This document shows positions 16,647 through 25,972 of a stretch of 64,000 bases of DNA, one piece after another; positions within the stretch are counted from its first letter, which is position 1; the number at the start of each line of letters is the position of its first letter. The notes beneath the pieces are model-generated. The model saw only the letters and a list, made by a program, of their open reading frames with translations. It made no database searches and was not told where the DNA came from. Source of the stretch: DASRIA01 sp963724065 (lineage in GTDB: Bacteria > Actinomycetota > Thermoleophilia > Solirubrobacterales > JBBDJG01); NCBI GenBank assembly GCA_963724065.1, contig CAVRTB010000006.1:62001-126000 (forward strand), in the 5' to 3' direction. The position numbers and the translations under genes were made by a program.

Positions 16647-19141
16647 CGTCGCGGCGGGAAGCGCAGCCGGCGGCGGCGGCGGGCCTCGGTGAGCGCCGCG
16701 GCACCCTCGTCCCCCTCATCGCCGGCCGGCTCCGGCTCTCCGTCGAAGGGCTCGTGATCGGCGGGGAAGTCCTCATCCCGGCCGTCGTCCGACGACTCGG
16801 CCTCCGCCGCGCTCGCATCGTCCTCGCGGTCCCCGTCGATCAGCGGCTGCTCGGCTGGAGTGACGACGATCGCGTCCTCGATCGAGGCCTCGGCCGCGAT
16901 CTCCTCGATGGCAAGTTCGTCCTCGGCAAATGGGGCCACCGGGTCCGGCGCGGCGGCGATGACGTCGGGCCCCACGCGCACGGCCGGCTCGTCGCGCACG
17001 GCCGGCTCCACGGCCGGCTCGTCGTGCACGGCCGGCTCGTCAAGCTGCTCTGGCTGCTCCGCCTCCTCCGCCGCTGGCGCCTCGTCCGCGGCGGGCGGCG
17101 CCGGCTGCTCCCCGGCGAACACCTCGTGCCGCGCGCGGCCCTTGCGCTTCGCCTGGTACATCGCCTGGTCGGAGTCGCGCAGCAGGTCCTCGGGGGTCGA
17201 CTCGCGGCCCGTGCTGACGGCGATGCCCACGCTCGCGGTCACACGTGCCTGGTGGCCCTCCACGAGGAACGGGTCGTCGAGCGACTCCTCGATGCGCTCG
17301 GCCACCGCGATCGCATAGCGGACGTCGTCGATGTCCTCGAGCAGCACCGTGAACTCGTCGCCGCCGAGGCGGGCGACGGTGTCCTCCGGTCGCACGCACG
17401 CCTTGATTCGCTGTGCGACGGCGGCGAGCAGCTTGTCGCCGGCGTCGTGGCCGTAGTTGTCGTTGATCGGCTTGAACTCGTCGAGGTCCAGGAAGAGCAC
17501 GGCGACGGCCGCGCGGCGGCGGTTGGTGCGCTCGAGCGCGTGCTGGAGCCGGTCGGCGAACAGCGCCCGGTTCGGCAGCTCGGTGAGGCTGTCGTGGAAC
17601 GCCTTGTGCGCGAGCTGCTCGATCTTCTCTTGCTCGCCCGCACGCAGCGCGGCGTTCTCGACGATCAGGGAGCCCTCGAGCGAAAGTTGCTCGACGAGCC
17701 GGCGCTCCTCGTTGCTCCAGGGCCGGGGAGCCTCGACATGGCTACAGATCACGAGCCCGAGCGGCCGCGAGGCAGACGCGAGCGGCACGATCACATACGA
17801 CTTCAGGCCGAGCTGCTCGACGAGGTCGGGCGGCAGCAGCCGGCTCGCGCGGGCGTTCTCCACGAAGATCGGCTTCGGCTGGTGCGCGGCGACGCGCCAG
17901 GCCCGGAAGTCCTCGGCCGGCACCTTGCCCGCGTACTCGCGCAGCGCCTCCTCGAAGGCTCCGTCGGCGCCGACCGTGAGGACGTGCTCGACGCGATCCT
18001 CGTCGTCGCGCACGAGCAGGGTGACCGCCTCTGCCTCGATCGCCTCGCGCGTCACGCGCGCCAAGACCTCGCCCGCCTCGACGACGGAGACCGCGCGCGC
18101 GCCGTCCTCGAGCAGTCGGCGGATCGCGGTCGCGGCCCGCAGGTGCCAGCCGCGCTCGTCGCTGGCACGAGCCTGCTCGATCGTCGGGGCGACGTACTCG
18201 GCGGCCGTGGCGGCGAGTCGCGCGTCGTCCGCCGAGAAGCTGTCGGGCCTGGCGTCGTCGAGCACGAGCACGCCGATTACGTCCGGCGCGGTGCCGAGCG
18301 GCACGGCGAGCACCGACTGGAGCTCGAACGTGCTCGCGCCCCACGTGCCGATCAGCGGCGAGCCCGCACCGCTCGCGACGGCGGGCTCACCCGAGTCGAA
18401 CGCCACCTGCGCAACCGGCAGCGGGCCGGCGGCCTGGCGCATCGCCTCCCACTCCGCGAGGTCGCGTGAGCCGTCCGAGTACCGCGACGCGCGCGGCACC
18501 AGGCGCCCGCCCTCCTCGAGGAACACACTGGCACGGCGCGCGTCGAGCGAGCGCGCCATGCGTTCGCAGATCACGGCAAGCATCTCGTCGAGCGACGGGG
18601 CGCGGGTAGCCGCCTCGGTCAGCTCGAGCAGGAACGATGCGGCATCGCGGTGGCGATCGCTCTCGAGCATCCCGCCGGCGCGCGCGACCGCGGCGGCGAC
18701 CATCGTGAGCAGCGAGTGAAGCTCGGCGGCAGCGTCGCGCGGCGCGGACTCGATCGACACCATGCCGACCGTCCCGCCGGCGATCAGCGGCTCGAATCGT
18801 GCGGAGCTCATACCGAGGTCCGCTGCCAGCTCGGCCGGGATGCGGTCGTCGTCCTGCGCGTCCTCGACCGTCACCGACTGGGACTCGAGCAGCACCGCGA
18901 CCGCGACGGGCATCCGCGAAAGCGGAATGCTTGTCCATTCGTGCGGGATCGCGTCGAGGCCCGCGGGGCTGTCCACGGCAAGGGGCGACACCGCCTGCCG
19001 GGAGGCGTCGTAAAGCCAGGCAATCACGCGATCCGCGTCAACTGCCTGCCTGACCGCCGCGCACAGCCGCTGGACCCAATCGATGGCATCCTGCCGTGCA
19101 GCAGCTCGCTTGTCCACAGATCCGCCTGCCATGGCCTCCAA
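16643..19141 (-). CDS. GAF-domain diguanylate cyclase (GGDEF)
   Basis: 832 aa, cytosolic. Three GAF-like sensor regions (about residues 15-160, 165-325, 335-500) precede a GGDEF domain (about 515-680). The active site RLGGDEF is at about residue 590. Five residues before it lies RPED, an RxxD inhibitory I-site, so product inhibition by c-di-GMP is expected. The C-terminal ~145 residues are an acidic, repetitive Pro/Ala/Glu/Asp tail (DEPAVEPAVRDEPAV) ending in a basic RRRRLRFPPRR. There is no EAL domain. No target is evident in the neighbourhood. Confidence 0.95.
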   Translation of the reverse strand: MEAMAGGSVDKRAAARQDAIDWVQRLCAAVRQAVDADRVIAWLYDASRQAVSPLAVDSPAGLDAIPHEWTSIPLSRMPVAVAVLLESQSVTVEDAQDDDRIPAELAADLGMSSARFEPLIAGGTVGMVSIESAPRDAAAELHSLLTMVAAAVARAGGMLESDRHRDAASFLLELTEAATRAPSLDEMLAVICERMARSLDARRASVFLEEGGRLVPRASRYSDGSRDLAEWEAMRQAAGPLPVAQVAFDSGEPAVASGAGSPLIGTWGASTFELQSVLAVPLGTAPDVIGVLVLDDARPDSFSADDARLAATAAEYVAPTIEQARASDERGWHLRAATAIRRLLEDGARAVSVVEAGEVLARVTREAIEAEAVTLLVRDDEDRVEHVLTVGADGAFEEALREYAGKVPAEDFRAWRVAAHQPKPIFVENARASRLLPPDLVEQLGLKSYVIVPLASASRPLGLVICSHVEAPRPWSNEERRLVEQLSLEGSLIVENAALRAGEQEKIEQLAHKAFHDSLTELPNRALFADRLQHALERTNRRRAAVAVLFLDLDEFKPINDNYGHDAGDKLLAAVAQRIKACVRPEDTVARLGGDEFTVLLEDIDDVRYAIAVAERIEESLDDPFLVEGHQARVTASVGIAVSTGRESTPEDLLRDSDQAMYQAKRKGRARHEVFAGEQPAPPAADEAPAAEEAEQPEQLDEPAVHDEPAVEPAVRDEPAVRVGPDVIAAAPDPVAPFAEDELAIEEIAAEASIEDAIVVTPAEQPLIDGDREDDASAAEAESSDDGRDEDFPADHEPFDGEPEPAGDEGDEGAAALTEARRRRRLRFPPRR

Positions 19142-19225
19142 GCCGCTCGCCGCTCGATCCTATCTACACCCTAAAGCGCCAGCGCCGGCCGCGCACCCTT
19201 AGATTTCGCGAAACCCGCCGCTCGG

Positions 19226-19561
19226 CTAGGCAGTTGAGCTCTGGCTGCGCTCGTCCCCGCCGGCTGTCTCGCCGCCGCGGTACTCGGGGAGGTTCTTGAT
19301 CCCCTCGCGCGTGGACCATTTCGAGTAGTTGTCCTCGAGCGCGTCGATCAGCTCGCGGACGAACTTCGGGGAGGCGCTGATCCTCGAGACGACCACCCCT
19401 GGGATCTCGTCCTCCTCGACCTCGTGGTCGAGCCGCGCGAATGTGATCGTGAACTCGTAGTCCGAGTGGCTGATGTTCGCGAAGTTCGCGTACGAGCCGG
19501 CCATGGTCTCTGGCGACATGTGCATGTTGATATGGCGCTCGCGCTCGTTTTCTTCACTCAA
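19226..19561 (-). CDS. DUF3467 family protein
   Basis: 111 aa with a TTG start (MSEENERERHINMHMSPE). The pattern of a short beta-rich protein with SHSDYEFTITFARL and a C-terminal helix (SPKFVRELIDALEDNYSKW) is that of DUF3467, small bacterial proteins without known function. It is divergent from rlmH with 20 bp between the starts, so the promoters overlap. Confidence 0.85.
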   Translation of the reverse strand: MSEENERERHINMHMSPETMAGSYANFANISHSDYEFTITFARLDHEVEEDEIPGVVVSRISASPKFVRELIDALEDNYSKWSTREGIKNLPEYRGGETAGGDERSQSSTA

Positions 19562-19581
19562 GGCGTTACTAGTATGCCACC

Positions 19582-20043
19582 GTGCGGCTGCTGCTCATCT
19601 GCGTCGGGAAGGCCCGGCAGCCGTTCGCCGACGACATCGCGCACTACGAGCGCCTCCTTGGCCGCTACGCGCGCCTCGAGACCGTCGAGCTCACGGAGGC
19701 GGGCGCAGCCGCGGAACGGGCTCCCCAGGCCCTCGCGAGCGAGGGCGAGGCGATCCTCAAGCGGATCCCGGAGGGCGCATATGTATGTGCGCTCGATCGC
19801 GCGGGCAAGCAGCTTTCGAGCGAGGACCTGGCCGCCCGGCTCGAGCAGCGGCGGATGGCGAGGGCGGATCTGTGCTTCGTCGTCGGCGGCCCACGGGGCC
19901 TCGATTCCCGGGTGCTGGAGCGATCCGGGCTGCGGCTCGCCTTCGGCCGCGTGACGCTACCCCATCAGCTGGCCCGCGTGGTCCTGCTCGAGCAGCTCTT
20001 TCGCGCGCACAAGATCCTGGCGGGCGAGCCGTACCATTACTAG
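19582..20043 (+). CDS. rlmH: 23S rRNA (pseudouridine-1915-N3)-methyltransferase
   Basis: 153 aa SPOUT methyltransferase acting on helix 69 of 23S rRNA. Visible motifs are the N-terminal RLLLICVGK, the SAM-binding CFVVGGPRGL, LPHQLARVVLLEQLFRAHKI of the trefoil knot, and the universal C-terminus GEPYHY. The GTG start gives the normal family length. Confidence 0.97.
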   Translation: MRLLLICVGKARQPFADDIAHYERLLGRYARLETVELTEAGAAAERAPQALASEGEAILKRIPEGAYVCALDRAGKQLSSEDLAARLEQRRMARADLCFVVGGPRGLDSRVLERSGLRLAFGRVTLPHQLARVVLLEQLFRAHKILAGEPYHY

Positions 20044-20079
20044 CGTCGGGCGCCAGATCGTTGCGCCGTGAGGGGGGAC

Positions 20080-20940
20080 ATGCCGTCGAGGACACGCATA
20101 GTCGACCGCGTCGGGCTGCGCACTGATCGCGGCACGGCCATCGCACGAAACGAGATGGCGTTCCTCCTGCGCCGCATCGTCCTGCTGGTGGGCTCGCTTG
20201 CCCTGCTGGTGCTCGGAGGAGCCGTCGCGATCTCGGCGTTCGAGGACGTCTCCTACTGGCGCGGCGTCACCTGGGCACTCGACACCGTCGCGACGATCGG
20301 GTCGATCCCCGACACCCGCACCGTAGGGGGTGACGTCACCAAGATCCTCCTCACGATCTTCGGCGTGGGTACGATGCTCTTCGTCCTCGTCACCCTCACC
20401 GAGCTGCTCGTCGCCGGCGACCTCTCGGGCCTCCTCGACGACCGCCGCATGCAGCGAAAGATCACCCAGCTCAGAGACCACTACCTCATCTGCGGCTTCG
20501 GCCGGGTCGGCCAGCAGGTGGCAAAGGACCTGAAGGGGGCCGGGATGGCATTCGTGGTGATCGACAACAATCCGGACGTGCGCGAGCACGCCGAGGAGCT
20601 GGACGTGCTGCTGGTCGAGGGCCGCGGGTCCGACGACGAGGCGATGGTCGAGGCGGGCATCGAGCGCGCCCGCGCCGTGCTCGCATGCGTCGACTCCGAC
20701 GCGGAGAACATCTTCGTGACGCTCACCGCGCGAGAGATGCGCCCGGACATCCCGATCGTGGCGCGCGCCGCGGTCGAGTCCTCCGAGCGCAAGCTGATCC
20801 GCGCGGGGGCGAACGAGGTCGTATCTCCCTACAAGGCAAGTGGCCGCACGATGGCGAGCCTCGCCCTGATCGAGCGCCGCGGGGGGGACGCAGCCGCGGA
20901 CGTGCGCGGCGACGCAGCCGCCTCCGCGACGTCTTCGTGA
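20080..20940 (+). CDS. K+-channel-like protein with RCK (TrkA-N) domain
   Basis: 286 aa from the ATG at 20080, which follows AGGGGGG; GTG 20068 is an alternative. Two membrane helices (about residues 29-52 and 86-113) flank a pore loop, and an RCK domain with a Rossmann motif (CGFGRVGQQVA) follows. The pore reads TVATIGSIPD (filter T72-I-G-S-I-P-D) where K+ channels have TVGYGD: the tyrosine and second glycine are missing. Ion selectivity is therefore uncertain, and it may be a non-K+ or non-conducting relative. The stop overlaps the argS GTG. Confidence 0.88.
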   Translation: MPSRTRIVDRVGLRTDRGTAIARNEMAFLLRRIVLLVGSLALLVLGGAVAISAFEDVSYWRGVTWALDTVATIGSIPDTRTVGGDVTKILLTIFGVGTMLFVLVTLTELLVAGDLSGLLDDRRMQRKITQLRDHYLICGFGRVGQQVAKDLKGAGMAFVVIDNNPDVREHAEELDVLLVEGRGSDDEAMVEAGIERARAVLACVDSDAENIFVTLTAREMRPDIPIVARAAVESSERKLIRAGANEVVSPYKASGRTMASLALIERRGGDAAADVRGDAAASATSS

Positions 20941-22607
20941 GCTCGCGCGACTCCCAGGCGGGCACGCTCGGCCCGGTCGAGCGCCTGCGTGCGCAGGTGA
21001 TCGAGGCGGCCGCGAGCGTGCGCGGTGACGGGGGAGAGGGGACCGACCCCGCGCTCGAGCGCCCGCGCCGCTCAGAGTTCGGTGACTTCTCGACCAACGT
21101 CGCGATGCTGCTCGCGCCTGCGTTGAAGGCGCCTCCACGCGAGGTCGCCGAGCGGGTCGCCGGCGCGCTCGGCGCCGGCCTCGGCGATCACCTCGAGCGG
21201 GCCGAGGTGGCGGGGCCCGGCTTCGTCAACCTGTTCCTCTCGGACGCGTGGTTTCGCAGCGCGCTCGCCACTGTCCGGGAGCTTGGCGATGACTTCGGCG
21301 CGGGTGCGCTCGCGCCCGGCCTGCGCGAGCGGATCCTGGTCGAGTTCGTGAGCGCGAATCCCACCGGCCCGCTGAACGCGGCCGGCGGCCGCCACGCGGC
21401 GTACGGCGACTCGCTCGCGCGGGTCCTCGAGTTCGCCGGCCATGAGGTCGAGCGCGAGTACTACGTGAACGACCACGGCACCCAGGTGGAGCTCTTCGGG
21501 CGCTCGATCGCGGCTCGCATGACCGGTGCGCCGGTGCCGGAGGACGGGTACCAGGGCGAGTACCTGGCACAGCTCGCGCAGACCCTGCAGGCCGAGGGCC
21601 TCGACCCGGCCGACATCGACACCCTCACTCGCCGCGGGCTCGACCTGATGCTCGAGGAGGTGCGCGGCACGCTGGGGCGCTTCCGTGTGCGCCACGACCG
21701 CTTCTTCTCCGAGCGTTCCCTGCATGAGGCCGATCGCGTGGGCGCGGCGCTCGAGGTTCTCGCGGAGCGCGGCCACGTCTACAACCACGAGGGCGCCACC
21801 TGGCTGCGCACGACGGACTTCGGCGATGACAAGGATCGCGTCCTGCGCCGCTCGTCGGGCGAGCTGACCTACTTCGCCTCGGACATCGCATACCACCACG
21901 ACAAGCGCGCGCGCACGCCCCCGTTCGACCGGATGATCAACGTGCTCGGCGCGGACCACCACGGCTACACGGGCCGGATGCAGGCGCTGTTTGCGGCGCT
22001 CGGCGAGGCGGGCCGGCTCGAGGTGATCATCATGCAGCTCGTCCATTTCGTCGAGCGTGGCGAACGCTCGAAGATGTCGAAGCGACGCGGTGACTTCGTG
22101 ACGCTCGACGAGCTGCTCGACGACATCGGCGTCGACGCTGCGCGGTTCTTCATGGTCGAGCGCTCGCACGACACGACGCTTGACCTCGACCTCGACCTCG
22201 CGCGCGAGCGCAGCCAGGAGAACCCTGTCTACTACGCGCAGTACGCGCACGCGCGCATCGCCGGCATCCTGCGCAACGCCGGAGAGGAGCGCCTGGCGAG
22301 CGCCCGCGCCGTCGACCTCGATGGCGGCCGCGCGCCGCTCGAGCCCGCGGAGCGCGCGCTGCTGATGCGCGTCCTCGAGCTGCCGGGGGAGGTGCTCGTG
22401 ACGGCGGAGCGCCGCGCGCCCCATCGCCTGACGGCATACGCGCACGACCTCGCGTCCGACTTCCACGCCTTCTACCGCGACTGCCGCGTCGTGGGCGCGG
22501 AGCCCGCCGAGCTCGAGGGCTTCCGGCTCGCGCTGGCCGATGCCACGCGGCAGGTGATCGCGCGCGTGCTCGACCTGCTGGGCGTCGAAGCTCCCGAGAG
22601 CATGTGA
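20937..22607 (+). CDS. argS: arginyl-tRNA synthetase
   Basis: 556 aa class I synthetase. I chose the GTG at 20937 because it overlaps the previous stop and gives the family length; in-frame sequence upstream is shadow. It has the Arg-specific N-terminal domain (FGDFSTNVAM), the HIGH-equivalent region FVSANPTGPLNAAGGRHAAYG, KMSKRRGDFVTL, and a DALR anticodon domain ending VLDLLGVEAPESM. It is essential for charging tRNA-Arg. Confidence 0.97.
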   Translation: MSSRDSQAGTLGPVERLRAQVIEAAASVRGDGGEGTDPALERPRRSEFGDFSTNVAMLLAPALKAPPREVAERVAGALGAGLGDHLERAEVAGPGFVNLFLSDAWFRSALATVRELGDDFGAGALAPGLRERILVEFVSANPTGPLNAAGGRHAAYGDSLARVLEFAGHEVEREYYVNDHGTQVELFGRSIAARMTGAPVPEDGYQGEYLAQLAQTLQAEGLDPADIDTLTRRGLDLMLEEVRGTLGRFRVRHDRFFSERSLHEADRVGAALEVLAERGHVYNHEGATWLRTTDFGDDKDRVLRRSSGELTYFASDIAYHHDKRARTPPFDRMINVLGADHHGYTGRMQALFAALGEAGRLEVIIMQLVHFVERGERSKMSKRRGDFVTLDELLDDIGVDAARFFMVERSHDTTLDLDLDLARERSQENPVYYAQYAHARIAGILRNAGEERLASARAVDLDGGRAPLEPAERALLMRVLELPGEVLVTAERRAPHRLTAYAHDLASDFHAFYRDCRVVGAEPAELEGFRLALADATRQVIARVLDLLGVEAPESM

Positions 22608-23263
22608 CGTTGGCCGGCGGAGTCGAGAACCTCACGCACCGCATCCGCCCCGCGCGCGGCGAGCCCGCAGGGGCGCTGGTGCTGCTCCACGGCCGTGGAG
22701 CGGACGAGGCGGACCTCTATCCACTGCTGGACGCGCTCGCGCCGGACGCGGTCGTGGGAGCGGTCCCGCGCGGCCCGCTCACGCTTCCCCCGGGCGGATA
22801 CCACTGGTACATCGTCGAACGGGTCGGCTTTCCCCACCGCGAGACGTTCATGGAGAGCTATGAGACGCTGGTCGGGTGGCTCGAGGACTTTGCCGTCGAG
22901 ACAGGCGTGCCGTGGGAGCGCACGGTGATCGGTGGGTTCTCGCAGGGTGCCGTGATGGCCTGTTCGCTCGTACTCGGAACGGGCCGCGCGTCGCCCGCCG
23001 GCCTGCTCGCGATGAGCGGCTTCATCCCCGACGTCGAGGGCTTCGACCTCGAACTCGCGCGGCCCGGGCTGCCGATCGCGATCACGCACGGCACGCTCGA
23101 CCCGGTGATCGGCGTCGAGTTCGCGCGCGCGGCGCGCCAGCGCCTCGAGGCCGCCGGCAACAGGTTGCTCTACCGCGAGTCGCCGGTCGGTCACGGCATC
23201 GACCCGGCGGTGATTCCCGAGCTGCGCGCGTGGTGCGCCGCGGCGGTCGAGCTCGCGGCGTAG
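22604..23263 (+). CDS. alpha/beta hydrolase, phospholipase/carboxylesterase type
   Basis: 219 aa. LVLLHGRGADEAD gives the oxyanion region, GGFSQGAVM the nucleophile elbow (Ser113), HGTLDPVI the Asp and PVGHGID the His of the catalytic triad. This is the small esterase family that includes YpfH and carboxylesterase 2. The GTG start overlaps the argS stop (ATGTGA). The substrate is not predictable. Confidence 0.92.
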   Translation: MTLAGGVENLTHRIRPARGEPAGALVLLHGRGADEADLYPLLDALAPDAVVGAVPRGPLTLPPGGYHWYIVERVGFPHRETFMESYETLVGWLEDFAVETGVPWERTVIGGFSQGAVMACSLVLGTGRASPAGLLAMSGFIPDVEGFDLELARPGLPIAITHGTLDPVIGVEFARAARQRLEAAGNRLLYRESPVGHGIDPAVIPELRAWCAAAVELAA

Positions 23264-23304
23264 ATCGGGCCGCGGGGCGATTGCCTTCGGCGCGCGCGAG
23301 TGCG

Positions 23305-24108
23305 ATGCTCACCCGGCAGATGGGGACCTATTCGAAGCGCAATGTGCTCGTCGGGGCCGCGTGGCTCGGCGGCCGCGGGGCGGTGCGGGTCACCGGCGCT
23401 GCTCTCGGCCCGGCAGCGGCAATCGCGCGCCGGGTACCACTCGCGCCGCGGGGGTTTGCCGTGCTCGACGAGACCGGGCGCCGCGAGCAGGAGCGCGCAC
23501 GTGAGGTCGCCGAGCGCTCGCTCGACGTCGCGCTCCACCGCGCCGTCGCGTCGCCCTGGGTCGCAGACCTTGCCGAGCGGGTCCTGACGAGCCCGCAGGC
23601 CGACGCTGCGATGCGCCGCCTGCTCACCGGGCCGGTGATCGACCGGATGGTGCTCGCGCTCGTCGAGGCGCGGGTGGTGGAGAGGGCGACGGCCGAGCTG
23701 ATCGCGGCGGAGGTGCCCGCCCGGATCCTCGAGCAGGTGCTCGAAGGGCAGGTGGTCGACGAGGTCGTTTCGCGACTGCTCGCCGACGAGTCACTCGAGC
23801 GCACCGTCGAGGCGCTGCTCACCCGCTGGTTCGAGGGACCGCTCTACGACGATGTCGTGAACCGCGTGCTGGAGAGCGCGGAGCTTTGGCGGCTCGTAGC
23901 GGAGATCGCCCAAAGCCCGGAGGTGTTGGAGGCGATCGCCGCCGGAAGCGCAAGCCTGGCCGGCGAGGTGGCGCACCAGGTGCGCCGCCGCACGATCGTC
24001 GCGGACGACGTCGCGGAGCGCGTCGCGCGCAAGGTCCTGCGCCGCGCGCCGCGCCGCGAGAGCCCGGCACTCCCGCCCGGGGACGGCAGCGCGCTGCCCC
24101 CACCATGA
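23305..24108 (+). CDS. conserved hypothetical, Arg/Glu-rich helical protein
   Basis: 267 aa from the ATG at 23305 (ATG 23320 is also possible). It is mostly amphipathic helix with repeated Val/Leu/Glu/Arg patterns such as VDEVVSRLLADESLERTVEALL and AERVLTSPQADAAMRRLL, suggesting a helical repeat or coiled coil. There is no clear signal peptide; a weakly hydrophobic stretch is present near residues 14-40. No family recognised. Its stop overlaps the RDD gene by 4 bases, so the two proteins may act together. Confidence 0.8.
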   Translation: MLTRQMGTYSKRNVLVGAAWLGGRGAVRVTGAALGPAAAIARRVPLAPRGFAVLDETGRREQERAREVAERSLDVALHRAVASPWVADLAERVLTSPQADAAMRRLLTGPVIDRMVLALVEARVVERATAELIAAEVPARILEQVLEGQVVDEVVSRLLADESLERTVEALLTRWFEGPLYDDVVNRVLESAELWRLVAEIAQSPEVLEAIAAGSASLAGEVAHQVRRRTIVADDVAERVARKVLRRAPRRESPALPPGDGSALPPP

Positions 24109-24620
24109 GCGTCGCGTCGCACTCCCAGCCGGGGCGGGTGGCCTACGCCCCCTCGGTCACCGCCTACGCGGGCCTCGTCACGCGTGCCGTCGCGTTTGCC
24201 GCAGACGTCGCGATCGTGCAGGCAATCCTGTTCGCGATCGGCGTGGTGGTCGCGCTGATCATCGGGGCATTCAGCAACTTCAACCTCGATGGCAACGTCG
24301 AGACGATCCTCGGCGCGGCTGCCGGGTGGTTCACGGCGCTCGGCCTCTACCTGGTCTCCTTCTGGTCTTTGACCGAGCAGACGCCTGGGATGCGCGCGCT
24401 CGGGATCGAGGTGACGAGCTGTGCGGGCGAACGACTGTCATTGCGGCGCTCGCTCATGCGCCTCGTCGGCATGGTGCTCGCGGCGCTGCCGCTGTTCGCC
24501 GGCTACTTCCTGATCCTGCTGCGCAACGACCGCCGCGGCCTGCACGACCTGTTCGCGCGCAGCATCGTCCGTTATGCCGAGCGCAAGCGACCGCCGCGGC
24601 CGCGGAAGCCCGCGCCTTGA
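24105..24620 (+). CDS. RDD family membrane protein
   Basis: 171 aa. GLVTRAVAFAADVAIVQAILF starts with the Arg/Asp signature of RDD proteins. Membrane helices are about residues 25-54, 66-88 and 116-137, and QTPGMRALGIEV is the typical RDD loop. The C-terminal tail is basic. Function unknown; some family members have been linked to ion transport. It overlaps both the upstream helical-protein gene and the downstream DUF202 gene by 4 bases. Confidence 0.9.
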   Translation: MSVASHSQPGRVAYAPSVTAYAGLVTRAVAFAADVAIVQAILFAIGVVVALIIGAFSNFNLDGNVETILGAAAGWFTALGLYLVSFWSLTEQTPGMRALGIEVTSCAGERLSLRRSLMRLVGMVLAALPLFAGYFLILLRNDRRGLHDLFARSIVRYAERKRPPRPRKPAP

Positions 24621-24970
24621 ACGATCGGCCGGACCTCGAGCCGACGCGCCGGACCCTGCTGGCGGCCGAGCGGACGTGGCTGGCGTGGTGGCGGTCAGGG
24701 ATCGCCGTGACCACGGCGGCCGTCGGGGTGGGAGGCGTCGCCCCCCAGCTGGTCGATGGTTCGCGCACGCCGTATGTCGTGTTGGGCGCGGGGTACGCGG
24801 TGTTGGCGGCGGCCGTGTTCGCAGGCGCGCTCGTGCGTCAGCGCGCCGTGGAGGATGCGCTCCAGCGCGGCGAGCACAAGCCGCTCGACCCGAGCTGGAT
24901 CGTCGCGCTCACGGTGGCCGGCGGGTTGATGGCGCTCGCGACGCTCGTGGTCGTGATCACGCAGGCCTGA
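24617..24970 (+). CDS. DUF202 family membrane protein
   Basis: 117 aa with a TTG start overlapping the previous stop. LAAERTWLAWWRSGIAV is the typical DUF202/YidH N-terminal motif. Three membrane helices are visible (about residues 28-46, 54-74, 92-114). Function unknown. Confidence 0.9.
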   Translation: MNDRPDLEPTRRTLLAAERTWLAWWRSGIAVTTAAVGVGGVAPQLVDGSRTPYVVLGAGYAVLAAAVFAGALVRQRAVEDALQRGEHKPLDPSWIVALTVAGGLMALATLVVVITQA

Positions 24971-25205
24971 AGTACCCGAATCAACCCCTAGGTGTGGTGA
25001 CACCCCAAGCGGGAGCGAGACCGCGGGAGCCGGCGCGCCTGCTTCGTCACACATCGTTGCGGCTTGAGGCTTAAGCCGTGCGAGCGCTCTCGCGGTGCGC
25101 GGCTTAGGCCACCTATAGGGTCGCCCAAACCGCGCACCCTCTCGGACGCCGTGTTGGCTGTGCGCGGGCTGAACACCCATCCGTGCGAGGCGTTCGGACA
25201 GGCCA
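24971..25205. other. intergenic region between convergent genes
   Basis: 235 bp between DUF202 (+) and ccdA (-). It contains a hairpin CGGCTT...AAGCCG around 25060-25080 and a short GCGAG/CTCGC hairpin near 25081-25094, neither followed by a T-run. I see no gene or tRNA. Confidence 0.5.
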
Positions 25206-25964
25206 TCAGATGTCCTGCCAGAAGTTGAGGCCCCAGTCGTCGAGCAGCTGCTGGGCCTCGATGTTGAGGCGGAACAGCTCGCCGCTGAAGACGAGCACGC
25301 CGATCGCGATCAGCAGGACCCCGGCGACCCCGTTGATCAGAGCGTAGTGACGCCGGATCCAGGCGAACGCCGTCGTCGCGCGGGTGAAGGCCACCGCGGT
25401 GATCAAGAACGGGACGGCGAGCCCGAGGGAGTACACGGCGAGCAGGCCGCCGCCCTCGGCGACCGAGTCCTGCGTGGCGGCGAGCCCGAGGATCGACGCG
25501 AGCGCAGGCCCGACGCACGGCGTCCAGGCGATCGCGAACGCGGCCCCGGCGACGAGCGGCCCGCCGCTGCCCGCGCGTTCGGCGAGCCCCTGGACGCGCC
25601 ACTCGCGGTTCAGCATCGGGACGAACAGAGCCAGCAGGAACAGCGCGCCCATCGCGATGATCGCGACGCCGGCGACCTTCTCCAGCGTCTGGCGGTTGTC
25701 GGAGAGCGCGCTCCCGATCCCGGTCGCCGTCATGCCGAGCAGGATGAAGATCGCACTGAACGTCGCGATGAACAGGCCCGAGCGCACGAGCACCCCGCGC
25801 AGCTGCTGGCCGCGCGTGGAGCTCAGCTCCCCCGGCGTCAGCCCGCAGACCGTCGACAGGTAGCCGGGCACGAGCGGTAGCACGCAGGGGGACAGGAACG
25901 AGACGAGCCCGGCCGCGAAGGCGAGGCCGATGCCCGGCGCACTCGAGTCCGCGATCACGAGCAT
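25206..25964 (-). CDS. ccdA: CcdA-type cytochrome c biogenesis / thiol electron transporter
   Basis: 252 aa with six predicted membrane helices. The two redox cysteines sit in the family motifs FLSPCVLPLVPGYLS (about residue 27) and IAWTPCVGPALASIL. It passes electrons from cytosolic thioredoxin across the membrane to reduce apocytochrome c or thiol partners. It lies eight bases downstream of ccmH, so the two form one operon. The C-terminal segment (IEAQQLLDDWGLNFWQDI) is outside the last helix. Confidence 0.94.
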   Translation of the reverse strand: MLVIADSSAPGIGLAFAAGLVSFLSPCVLPLVPGYLSTVCGLTPGELSSTRGQQLRGVLVRSGLFIATFSAIFILLGMTATGIGSALSDNRQTLEKVAGVAIIAMGALFLLALFVPMLNREWRVQGLAERAGSGGPLVAGAAFAIAWTPCVGPALASILGLAATQDSVAEGGGLLAVYSLGLAVPFLITAVAFTRATTAFAWIRRHYALINGVAGVLLIAIGVLVFSGELFRLNIEAQQLLDDWGLNFWQDI

Positions 25965-25972
25965 CGGCGCGC

